Assembly: GCA_023212695.1 (NCBI GenBank) | Contig: JALCCG010000015.1 | Span: forward strand, 99,115 to 163,114 | Source of the DNA: Sporisorium sorghi | Taxonomy: Eukaryota > Basidiomycota > Ustilaginomycetes > Ustilaginales > Ustilaginaceae | DNA length: 64,000 bases | Reading direction: 5' to 3' | Part shown: one piece after another, positions 1 through 8,050 of the stretch | How the letters are laid out: each line of letters starts with the position of its first letter | How positions within the stretch are numbered: the first letter of the stretch is position 1 | Made by a program: the position numbers and the translations under genes | Notes under the pieces: model-generated | What the model was told of the DNA's origin: nothing | Seen by the model: only the letters and a program-made list of their open reading frames with translations | Databases searched by the model: none

Positions 1-2480
1 GTGCCCACCGCCGAGTCCCCGAACCCATTCCGCGCCGCTGACCCCGCCACCTTGGTCAGGCCAAGCACCTCCTTGCTCGTGAAGAAGTCGTCGTTGTCCG
101 TATCGCTCGGCAGCGACGCTGCGCTCCTCGGGCCCACACGTGCCCGCGTAAAACTCTCGCCGCTGGTGTGCGATGCGCCGTCGACCGCAGGCAGCGGCTG
201 CAGAGCGCTGCTGCTCGCTGGCGAGCGTTCCAGTGCGCCACCGTTGCCGGCTCGCGACGCTCTCCTGCACGCTCTGCGTCCCTGCTCGATGGCCCGTTCC
301 AGCCGAACGCGATTCTCGATCATATGCAGCTTGGGGAATGTCACGCTCTGCCCGAAGCTCATCATGCGCGCCAGCTCCTTGCGATCCGGATCCGACAGGA
401 TCCGAACCCAGTCCCAGGCCCGCGTCTTGGGCAAGATCGTCACCGCCCCGCCGAACCGCTGCAGGAACACACTCGACCAGTCCTGCCCCAAGATGGCGGG
501 GAGCAGGTCGAGATCGCGCAGGATCTTGAAGTTCATCGAGAGGTTGAGCTTGAGGATGCGTTCGGAGGCCGAGAGGATGAAGCCGCCGCGCCAGCCTTTG
601 CCCTTGCGGTGTGCGGTGGGGCGGCCGGGCGAGCCCTTGGAGCCGAAGTGGAACAAGTGCACGTGTGGGTTGACCTGGCTGACGATGGGGTAGTTGACGT
701 TGAACAGCGCGTGCAGGTCTTGCAGCGGGATGTCGACGCGCAGACTACCGTCCTTGAAACGATGACCCCAGTTCCAAGGTACGATCTCGCCCGTGCCCTT
801 GAGCTTCTGCATCAGGCATACCGGATTCATGATCCCCGGTACAGCGGCCGACGCGAGCAGACTGCTCCAGATGACACAGTCTGGAGCGGTCACGTGGTTG
901 AGCAGCTTGACGGGCGAGTGGCGGTCCGCAGGGATGACCGAGATGCACAGCACTTTGCCCGTGCGCTCGTACGCCTCTTTGAACGTCATGCTGCCCATGG
1001 TGAAGAAGCTCGCTTTTTCGGCCCACTTGACCGTATCGAAGCGCGCGCCCGTGGCCCACGCACGTCGCGCCCAGACCGAGATGGGCTCCTCGCACGCCGT
1101 GATGCGATCTGCGAGCGCGGGGACCAGCATCTGCCTCAGCTCCTGGTCGGTTCGAGTGCATGTCAGCGCAGCGATCAGTCCGCCCGCCGAGGTGCCCGTC
1201 ACGACCTTGGGCAGCAGATTCGCATCCAGCAACGCGCGCACGACGCCAAAGTGATAGTATCCAAAGCTGGCTCCTCCAGATAGACACAGCGCGCTGCGAC
1301 CGAGGTTCTTGCTGGCGATGCGGTAGAAGGTGCGCTTGGTCTCGAGCGGCACCTTGTCCGTCGTCTCGATGTACGCCAGTGAGGTCTCGATCTCGGCCAG
1401 GTAGCTCTCAACCAGATACTTGGTGCCGAAATAGGTCTCGGAGTAGAGCCTGAAGTTTTCCGTGCCGGCAAAGTTGTTGCGCAAGCAGAGATCGAGCACA
1501 CCGAGCAAGTTTTCAGCGTCGTCCTTCTCGCGGAAGTTCTTGAGCGAAGATTTCACCTTCTTGACCAAAATCCAATCGTAAAAGCCGCTGCCGTCTTCGG
1601 TCTTCCACTTTTCGTAGCCGAGAAAGTCGTCTATGGCCAGCGCTGCGTCCTTCCACTCTGCATAATTGGATGCGGAGCGCATGCGTTTGCGCAGTTGACC
1701 CTTCTTGCCACGCCACGCTATCGAGTACTCGATGAGGTTGACGAGCTGACGTACGAGGACGTACAGCAAGAACTCGAGACTGATGACGACGAAGATGCCG
1801 ACGAGGAGCGGCCATCGGAGTGTGTGGAAGACAAAGCCTTCCCTTGTGCCTGAGTCGACGATGCTGCCCTTCTTTTTACTCTTGCGTGAGATCTTTTCGT
1901 TGATTGGGGCAAAGTCGGAAGCAGCGGCGATTCTGCCTACTTTCCGCGGATTCGAGGCGCGCGTCCCGGACGGCTGCGTCATCAGTGGCGACTTGGGCTC
2001 AGCAAAGACGGCGGCAGGCGCGGCAGCCGCAGCAGCCTGCCCCGTCTCTGTGGGTGACTTGGCTCCATTTCCGTATCCAAACACGCTCCAGGAGGTAGAA
2101 CCGGTGATGTGCGACGAGGAAGTGGGCTGGTACTCTTGCTGACCGAGGTCCGTAGCTAGTGCCTCGCGGAAAGCTTCGATGTGCTCAGGAACGACGTACT
2201 CTGCGGTGAGAAGTGGATCGAGCTCTTCCTCGGGTGTTGTTGGGAATAGGCGTGGTGACAAAAGATTGCCGAGACTACGCCGACGCTTGGATGCAGTCTT
2301 GATGTCGGAGGTTGTGTCGGAGTTGGATCCAGTGCGTGGTGGTGGATGACTGCGAGCTCGTCCAGAGGGAGCCAGGGGTGATTTAGATGGAGAGGGTGCC
2401 ACGGCTTCATCTACAGGGTTGTTTGCTGTGGAGAGCGAAGCCGGGTTGGGCTGCTGGCGTCGCCGGAAGATGGATGCCAT
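1..2480 (-). CDS. Patatin-like phospholipase / TGL-type triacylglycerol lipase (C-terminus cut by window edge)
   Basis: Lipid hydrolase using the patatin Ser-Asp dyad; TGL3/4/5 relatives act on lipid-droplet triacylglycerol or phospholipid. The frame is open from an ATG at 2480 through the left edge, so about 826 residues are seen and the C-terminus is missing. Residues 1-210 are disordered and Ser/Pro-rich. A hydrophobic segment follows at about 217-240 (WPLLVGIFVVISLEFLLYVL), then a DUF3336-like helical region (about 250-370). The patatin domain has the oxyanion motif SGGASFGYYHFG, the nucleophile motif GTSAGG near residue 430 and the DG of the dyad (FKDGS) near 576. The gene is divergent to EFG1, with 529 bp between starts. 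It matches the fungal 'patatin-like phospholipase domain-containing protein' family. The substrate is inferred only, because the family mixes lipase, phospholipase and acyltransferase activities. Confidence 0.9.
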   Translation of the reverse strand, partial: MASIFRRRQQPNPASLSTANNPVDEAVAPSPSKSPLAPSGRARSHPPPRTGSNSDTTSDIKTASKRRRSLGNLLSPRLFPTTPEEELDPLLTAEYVVPEHIEAFREALATDLGQQEYQPTSSSHITGSTSWSVFGYGNGAKSPTETGQAAAAAAPAAVFAEPKSPLMTQPSGTRASNPRKVGRIAAASDFAPINEKISRKSKKKGSIVDSGTREGFVFHTLRWPLLVGIFVVISLEFLLYVLVRQLVNLIEYSIAWRGKKGQLRKRMRSASNYAEWKDAALAIDDFLGYEKWKTEDGSGFYDWILVKKVKSSLKNFREKDDAENLLGVLDLCLRNNFAGTENFRLYSETYFGTKYLVESYLAEIETSLAYIETTDKVPLETKRTFYRIASKNLGRSALCLSGGASFGYYHFGVVRALLDANLLPKVVTGTSAGGLIAALTCTRTDQELRQMLVPALADRITACEEPISVWARRAWATGARFDTVKWAEKASFFTMGSMTFKEAYERTGKVLCISVIPADRHSPVKLLNHVTAPDCVIWSSLLASAAVPGIMNPVCLMQKLKGTGEIVPWNWGHRFKDGSLRVDIPLQDLHALFNVNYPIVSQVNPHVHLFHFGSKGSPGRPTAHRKGKGWRGGFILSASERILKLNLSMNFKILRDLDLLPAILGQDWSSVFLQRFGGAVTILPKTRAWDWVRILSDPDRKELARMMSFGQSVTFPKLHMIENRVRLERAIEQGRRACRRASRAGNGGALERSPASSSALQPLPAVDGASHTSGESFTRARVGPRSAASLPSDTDNDDFFTSKEVLGLTKVAGSAARNGFGDSAVG

Positions 2481-3009
2481 GGTGGTGAATCGCAAACTGT
2501 GTGCCAGGGTAGAACAAGGCCTAGAGTGCGATTGCGCAATTGGACAGTGGCATGTCCACTTTGCTTTGCCGATATGGTTGACGATGTCTAGTCCATGGGA
2601 TGATGGAGGAGAGAAAGCAAGGAAGGAGGGGGTGCCGGTTGCTTTGAAAGTGAGCGACTTCCCCAACAATGCAAAAGCGGCTGCTGCAACCGGCTCTTTC
2701 TGTGTCACACACAACCAAGCGCTTCATCCGTTCATGCGAGCAAGCTCTGACTGCATGCAGCTCAACTGCGTCATTGGCGCTCACCGCTTCAGCCGGATTT
2801 TCACGTTGCCGCTTCTGCGATCGGGGCTGCCAAATCGGGTGTCGGTTGCTCCACATGAGCTGGATTTTTCCTTTTCCTTTTTCTTTTTCTTTTTTCGAGA
2901 ATTTTGAGTTGAAGGACCCTTGAAAGCTTCGACAACGTCTTCTTCCTCTTCTCCTCCTCACTCAAACATCGTCCAACAAGATACCCCCACAGCGATTGCC
3001 AAACTCACC
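2481..3009. promoter_or_regulatory. Divergent intergenic region, lipase / EFG1
   Basis: This holds 529 bases between two divergent starts. The EFG1 side ends in a T-rich tract (2870-2900) and a CT-rich leader (2935-2990). A reading frame is open back to 2920 ahead of EFG1, but it begins at TTG and encodes Ser-rich leader sequence, so it is treated as 5' UTR. No TATA box or other clear element was seen. Confidence 0.4.
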
Positions 3010-4011
3010 ATGCCAAAAGACAACAAAGGCAAATCTGCCGCCCGAGGCGCAGACGCTGTTGATTCGCCTGCCCGCACGAGCAGCAAGCCGTACAACAAAA
3101 GATCCGCTCCTTCCACGTCCAAAGACGGCGCCAAATCCAAACCGCAGCACACCCACAAGAAACAGCGCTTCGAAAAGCCTGCGTCATCCTCATCCCTTCC
3201 AGGCGCATCCAAGATCAAAGCGTCGATCCGACAAACCAAACGCCTGCTCGCCAAACCCAACCTCGCCCCGGGCACCAAGATCGAAGCCGAGCGCCGGCTC
3301 AAATCGCTCGAATCCGATCTCGAGTTGGCGTCGCGCAAGCACGTCGAAAAGGCGCGCGCGGTGCGTTACCACCGCGTCAAGTTTGTTGAGCGCCAGAAGC
3401 TGGTGCGTCGTATCGCGCGGTGCAAGCGCAACCTCGCGCGGCTCGAGAGCGGCGCCAAGGCTGCAGAGGACTCGGATTCAGACGTCGCCAGCGACGACGA
3501 TGGAGATGAAGGGTACGCAAAGCAGCGGGTGCAGGAGTCGAAGATGTCCAAGGAAGAGCTGGTGAAGCTGCTCGCGCGGTTGAGGGAGCTGCTGCAGTAC
3601 GTGGTGCAGTACCCGGCGGATCTGAGGTATGTGGCGCTGTTCCCGAATGCGGACGAGGGACCGAGCCCACCGGATGCGCAGGAGAAGGACAAGAGCAGGC
3701 AGACGGCGTTCCAGCATCTGGAGAGGGTGAGGGAGGCGATCAAGGATGGGCAGATCAGCAGCGAGCCCGAAGTCGAGTTGAATAGCAAGGACCGTACGCT
3801 CAAGAAGCTGGCGAACAGCAGCAGTGCAGGCAAGGCAGGATTGCAGTCGAGCGGCAAGCAGAGGTCAAGCGCGAAAGCCGACAAGACAGACAAGAAGCGA
3901 AAACAGCGTAAGCAGGACGAGCCAGACAGCGACGAGGACGAAGATGCTGGAGCAGCAGGAGGTGTCAAGGACGACGACTTTTTCGCACAAGACTCGGATG
4001 ACGAAGAGTAG
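3010..4011 (+). CDS. EFG1: rRNA-processing protein EFG1
   Basis: Nucleolar factor for maturation of 18S rRNA in the small-subunit processome. The predicted protein has 333 residues. After a basic, Ser-rich N-terminus, residues about 68-146 form the Efg1 domain: a basic coiled coil with KIKASIRQTKRLLAKPNL, then an AERRLKSLESDLE helix and RYHRVKFVERQKLVRRI. This order is diagnostic of the family. The C-terminal half is charged and ends in an acidic tail (DDDFFAQDSDDEE), as is common for nucleolar proteins. ATG 3010 (CTCACCATGCC) is chosen over the TTG at 2920 that opens the same frame. The 3' end is convergent with the PFK-2 gene, with only 78 bp between the two stop codons. Confidence 0.9.
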   Translation: MPKDNKGKSAARGADAVDSPARTSSKPYNKRSAPSTSKDGAKSKPQHTHKKQRFEKPASSSSLPGASKIKASIRQTKRLLAKPNLAPGTKIEAERRLKSLESDLELASRKHVEKARAVRYHRVKFVERQKLVRRIARCKRNLARLESGAKAAEDSDSDVASDDDGDEGYAKQRVQESKMSKEELVKLLARLRELLQYVVQYPADLRYVALFPNADEGPSPPDAQEKDKSRQTAFQHLERVREAIKDGQISSEPEVELNSKDRTLKKLANSSSAGKAGLQSSGKQRSSAKADKTDKKRKQRKQDEPDSDEDEDAGAAGGVKDDDFFAQDSDDEE

Positions 4012-4089
4012 AGATGTCGCCCATCTCCCATCACAGCAATCACAGTTACATCACCAAATGCCACATCTGGATTGAAGCTCGATGTGAAT

Positions 4090-5781
4090 TTACAGATTCG
4101 ACCGTTCCGAGTGTTCCTTGATCTGGTTCTCTCTGAGCTGCGCTTCGAGTTCGCGGATGGCCTCTCTGTCCGCTCTGATCCCCTCGGGGCTCTTGCCCGA
4201 GCTATTCCGCCTCGTCGCCCACTGCAGCCTCACTGGCGCTTTACCAACCTTGCTAGCCTCTCCTTTCACCTGCGCACCCTCCGTTGCTGCTTCTGCCGCA
4301 GTCGCATCACTCGTCAGATCAACATCGTTGATATGCACCAAGTTCTTCCTCCCCGCCCCACCCTCGCCCTCGGCCTCCAGATCGTCAAACGCCGCGTCCC
4401 TCTCCTGCCTCCTCGCCACCGGATCCCAAAACTCGTGCACCTCGGTCTTAACCCCATACGCCTGCGGCAAAATCTCGATCAGCTGGCCCTCCCTTACCTG
4501 AATGCTCGGAATCTCGTGCGGCTGCAGCCCCTGCAGATAGGCGATCAAACAGCGCAGCACCGACGACTGGCCGATGATGAGCACGTCGTTGCGCGTGCGC
4601 TCGAGCTCAAAGATGATGGGCTCCAGACGTACGGACAGGTCGTGGTACGATTCGGCGCGCGGAAAGCGGTGCGAGTACGGCTCGCGAAGTTTGCGCTCGT
4701 ACTCGTCGGGGAAGCGTTGCTTGACCTCGTCGACCGACATGCCGTCGACGACGCCCGGGTTCATCTCGCTCAGCTGGCTGCGCTCGATCACCTTGTAGCC
4801 CTTCTCAGCGAGCGGATAGGCCGTGTGTGAAGATCGGCGCCGCTGCGATGTCCATACTTCGAACGCTTTGCTGTCTTGCTCCATAAAATCGTCCTTGCTC
4901 GTGGCCTGATCGGCATTATCACCCGCCGCGGTCGGAGTGGAAAGCGGCGGCAAACCGGCCCTCTTGCGTCGCAGGTTGGCCATAAAGTGCGCGAGCTCGT
5001 CGGCGTAGTCCCAGCCGAGCGACGACAGGTCCGCATCCGCCTTGTACAGGTGTTCGACCAGCGCCTCGCCCGCTCGCACGAGATAGATCGTCCGGTGCCG
5101 ATTGTGGATGTTCATGAGGAAAAACACGATACGCGACTGCAAATACCCCTGGATGTTGTGCACCACCACCTGCTCGCCGACGTTGATCAACTTGATGTAC
5201 GGGAAGCTCGGGTTCTCGATCGGCTCGTACGTCTTTTCATGCCCTGCGATGCGCTCGTAGTAGTTCTGTACGGCCTTCTCCGGGTCCCAATCCACGTAAT
5301 CCGGACTGCTGAGCTTGACGCTGCGCACGTTGGCCTCGACCACCTTCGGATCCGTGCAGATGCTCTCGAGGAACATGACGTGCACGCCCAGCTTGCCGTA
5401 CTTTTCCCGTATGGCGTAGCGCCGGCTCTGCACCGAGTTGTTCGCATCGTATACCACGACCTGCCCGCCCTGATTGAAGAAAAAGTCGATGACGGTATCG
5501 TCGAAGTCATCGAGGATGTGCTTGCGCAGCTTTTCTGTGTCCTCGCTCTTGGGGCCAGAGACAAAGTAGTCCGCGGGGATCTTGTCGGCGCCACCGAGCA
5601 CTTTGCGTCGATGATCACCGAGCGAGAAGACGCCGGATTTGACGCCGAGCCAGGTGAGGTAGCGCTCGATGGCGTGCGAGAGATGTGTCTTGCCTCGCGC
5701 TGGAAGACCGACGGTGGCGATGAGGATCTTGCCAGCGTGGTACAGTTGGCCGGAAGCGGTGGTGTAGAGCGGCGCCGCCAT
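4090..5781 (-). CDS. 6-phosphofructo-2-kinase with degenerate fructose-2,6-bisphosphatase domain
   Basis: Makes fructose-2,6-bisphosphate, the activator of phosphofructokinase-1 and inhibitor of gluconeogenesis. The protein has 563 residues. The kinase domain has the P-loop GLPARGKTHLS (from residue 25) and the family motifs GDHRRKVLGG, YDANNS, FLESICTDP and ENPSFPYIKLINVGEQ. The C-terminal histidine-phosphatase domain keeps the fold but not the catalysis: the RHG phosphoacceptor motif reads RAG (Ala237), and the second catalytic His (CHQAV in active enzymes) reads GQSSV (Gln405). It is therefore predicted to be kinase-only, as yeast Pfk26 is thought to be. The start at 5781 (GCAACCATGGCG) is preferred; the frame stays open to 5922 but that part looks like 5' UTR. 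Overall identity is firm; lack of phosphatase activity is inferred from the residues. Confidence 0.93.
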   Translation of the reverse strand: MAAPLYTTASGQLYHAGKILIATVGLPARGKTHLSHAIERYLTWLGVKSGVFSLGDHRRKVLGGADKIPADYFVSGPKSEDTEKLRKHILDDFDDTVIDFFFNQGGQVVVYDANNSVQSRRYAIREKYGKLGVHVMFLESICTDPKVVEANVRSVKLSSPDYVDWDPEKAVQNYYERIAGHEKTYEPIENPSFPYIKLINVGEQVVVHNIQGYLQSRIVFFLMNIHNRHRTIYLVRAGEALVEHLYKADADLSSLGWDYADELAHFMANLRRKRAGLPPLSTPTAAGDNADQATSKDDFMEQDSKAFEVWTSQRRRSSHTAYPLAEKGYKVIERSQLSEMNPGVVDGMSVDEVKQRFPDEYERKLREPYSHRFPRAESYHDLSVRLEPIIFELERTRNDVLIIGQSSVLRCLIAYLQGLQPHEIPSIQVREGQLIEILPQAYGVKTEVHEFWDPVARRQERDAAFDDLEAEGEGGAGRKNLVHINDVDLTSDATAAEAATEGAQVKGEASKVGKAPVRLQWATRRNSSGKSPEGIRADREAIRELEAQLRENQIKEHSERSNL

Positions 5782-6214
5782 GGTTGCGCGCTGTCGTTGT
5801 TGGTGTGATGTCGAGGAAGCGGGTGATGGTGAGGGGACGGGCGAGAAGGTTGAAGCGATATGCCAGATAACGTAGAGACGAAGCTGTGGAGGAGATAAAC
5901 AGGCACGACGCTGCGATTTCATCAACCGAGCTGAATTTTAGCACCGGTTTTCTCATGTTAAGTCTATACTCCATCAGACGGATTCATTTGGCTCGTCTTA
6001 GATCATCTCAACTCAACTCGAGGCTATCCAACATGACCAACCTTCCATCACAGTCCATGACGAGCAATGTGGTAACAGTGCGAATCGATGCTAGGGCCCT
6101 CGAATAGCAAGAACCTCTCGAAACAACGACCAAAGTACATGAAACAAGGGGCACACTGGCCATCAAATGAAGTTTCAGTGTGGGAACCGCTGGTGGGTAT
6201 ATGACTCGCAGCCC
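5782..6214. promoter_or_regulatory. Intergenic: PFK-2 promoter and thioredoxin 3' UTR
   Basis: This holds 433 bases between two minus-strand genes. It should contain the PFK-2 promoter and leader and the 3' end of the thioredoxin gene. It is AT-richer than its surroundings around 5930-6060. No specific element was recognised. Confidence 0.35.
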
Positions 6215-6676
6215 CTACCTCGCCGACCCGAACACAGCCATGATCTTGCGATGATCCGCGGCCCTCGCCTGAATATACGCATCCAGCTCCTCGTACCCTC
6301 TTCCGCCCGTATAGCTCTCAAACCACGTACCGTCCCTGTACAGCTCCAACGATGGATACGCATCGATGTTCTGGCGCGTGCACAGGTCGCCCTGCGCAAT
6401 GCAGTTGACGCGCGCAATGTGAAAGTTGGAAGAGTCCTCCAGGTGGCGATTCGATTCGGCAATGTCGTGGAAGGTGGGCGCGAATCGCTTGCAGTGGCCG
6501 CACCAGGGAGAGTAGAACTCGACGAACCACATGCCGTGGTCGGTGCAGGTGGTGAAGTTGCTCGCGGTCAATGATTGTACTGCAGGGTCGTAGCTGGGGA
6601 GCGGTCCGGCTGTAACGCAGGATACGGCGATGAGAAGTGCCAGGATGGAGAAGATCCATCGCGTTGTGAAGGACAT
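6215..6676 (-). CDS. Small secreted/ER thioredoxin-fold protein (PDI-like)
   Basis: A 153-residue single-domain thioredoxin-fold protein. The N-terminus is a clear signal peptide (WIFSILALLIAVSCVTAGPL, residues 7-26). The active site WCGHC (Cys59, Cys62) sits in FVEFYSPWCGHCKRFAP, the arrangement typical of protein disulfide isomerases. The cis-Pro strand is IDAYPSLELYRDG. The protein ends in FGSAR with no KDEL/HDEL-type retention signal and no C-terminal membrane segment, so it may leave the ER or be held by a partner. A full PDI has two catalytic domains, so this is a minimal PDI-like protein. ATG 6676 is the natural start because the signal peptide follows directly. Oxidoreductase activity is inferred from the motif. 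Confidence 0.85.
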   Translation of the reverse strand: MSFTTRWIFSILALLIAVSCVTAGPLPSYDPAVQSLTASNFTTCTDHGMWFVEFYSPWCGHCKRFAPTFHDIAESNRHLEDSSNFHIARVNCIAQGDLCTRQNIDAYPSLELYRDGTWFESYTGGRGYEELDAYIQARAADHRKIMAVFGSAR

Positions 6677-6920
6677 GTTGGTGAACGCGTAATAGAGTTG
6701 GGTATAGATGGCGGATGCTGAAGTGTGTCAAAGAATGAGAGTTGAACAGACCGGCTGTCCAGGTATAAGTATTTGAAGAGACAGTTCGGTTGAAAGATGG
6801 AGAGGATAGTGCTAGAGGCGCCGGTATCAACGCTGAGACCCCTTGAGTAGTTATATAGGAGTTGGTGACAGTGCAAGCTGCACGGATCGTCGCAAGAGGA
6901 TCATGGTGGAGAAGGTGTAA

Positions 6921-6936
6921 GTTACTGTAAAGTTAC
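6921..6936. promoter_or_regulatory. Palindrome-like GTTAC...GTAAC-type element
   Basis: GTTACTGTAAAGTTAC is imperfectly palindromic. On the minus strand it contains TTTACAGTAA, the core also present at 24628 and 36348. Its position 245 bp upstream of the thioredoxin start suggests a transcription-factor site, but the factor is unknown. Confidence 0.25.
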
Positions 6937-7308
6937 GGGAGAATCGCCAACGCGCCAAGAAGTGCGCACTTTGCAGCACGCGCCTTTTGAATTTTGCAGA
7001 TCCGGCCAACTTTGACAGCAGCAGAACATTCCTTCGCTTTAGACGGGGACGAGCGGTGGAGCGGCCTGTGCTCTGACTGAGCAAGTTCGGCAAGTCGGCC
7101 AGGAACGAGAGAACATCTGATTGCAGCGTCAGTCGATTGACATTCAGACGCAAGGGGGTGTTGCTTTGCGGTGTTCATGGCATCTGCACGAATTTCTTTT
7201 TTTCGATAAATTGTTGGATCTCAGACGCAAACAAATCTTGCCAAAAAAGGTCTCGGATCTCGGTGGGCGGCTGGAGAACGCTTTCTTTTTTCCAGTCGTG
7301 TCGGCCGT

Positions 7309-7326
7309 TGTGTGTGTGTGTGTGTG
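7309..7326. repeat. (TG)9 microsatellite
   Basis: Nine uninterrupted TG dinucleotides in the thioredoxin/LARP intergenic region. Confidence 0.9.
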
Positions 7327-7865
7327 CTGCGCCAGGCCGAAAGAGCATTTTGACAAGCACTTGAACTCTTGACTGACGCACACAGACAAGCTCGAAAGCA
7401 AAGAAAGACACACTCTCAGTCATTCCTGCGCTCTCACTCTGATCGGATCGGGTCCAACTCAACTGAGCTTGCTTGTCGTGTCAAAAAGCTAAGCTGAGCT
7501 GCTGCTGCACTTTGCGACTCAGAATCCCACCTCATTGCCACGCCCTTTCTCTCTTCACCCACAAACAACAACAACCCTCTCGACCTCATCTTCCTCCTGG
7601 CCCTTGCTCGCATCACTTCAGCAACGCACCCACGCTGGTCTGGATCTCAAAACCGCTCAGCATTTCCAGTCGACTCGAGTCCACTTCTGTTTCCCTTTCC
7701 ATTCTCTACGCATCGGTGGTGGATCTCAGCATTGCATTGCTTCGCTCGCTTCCTGCATTTTGACTCAAAGTAAAGGGTGTCTCCTCTCTAAAATCGCATC
7801 AACGTCGAGCATCAATCGCATACACGCAGCTTCTCCGGACGCCTGGCTCAGAAACACCATCTCGA

Positions 7866-7898
7866 ATGTCCCAAAAGCTCAACTGCATTCACCCATAG
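7866..7898 (+). other. Upstream ORF in LARP leader (10 codons plus stop)
   Basis: ATG at 7866 opens MSQKLNCIHP and stops at 7898, 152 bases before the LARP start, inside a CT-rich stretch that looks like leader. It acts as a uORF only if transcription starts upstream of it, which the sequence does not show. Confidence 0.3.
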
Positions 7899-8050
7899 CA
7901 TCGAAAGCCTCGCATTCAAACCCCGGCTTCACTCACGGTACCAGCCTCAGTCTATCTCGTCGCTGAGCGTCACACAAATTTTGCTCGAGACGGCGGAGCG
8001 AGTAGCAGCAAATCCCCTCGATTGCTTTTCGCTCCCCGTTTGCCGTCACC

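Larger units (their letters stand above)
6677..8050. promoter_or_regulatory. Divergent intergenic region, thioredoxin / LARP
   Basis: About 1.37 kb between two divergent starts. The LARP side (about 7520-8050) is strongly CT-rich, as expected of a long 5' leader, and holds a short upstream ORF at 7866. A TG repeat lies at 7309-7326. An inverted-repeat-like site GTTACTGTAAAGTTAC lies at 6921-6936, 245 bp upstream of the thioredoxin start. Open frames here are short, lack good ATG starts and resemble no protein family. Confidence 0.45.

Noticed and set aside
1..2480. Plus-strand frames of 230 and 371 codons at the left edge
   Set aside because: They are antisense to the patatin-like lipase, whose motifs (GTSAGG, SGGASFG) are intact on the minus strand.
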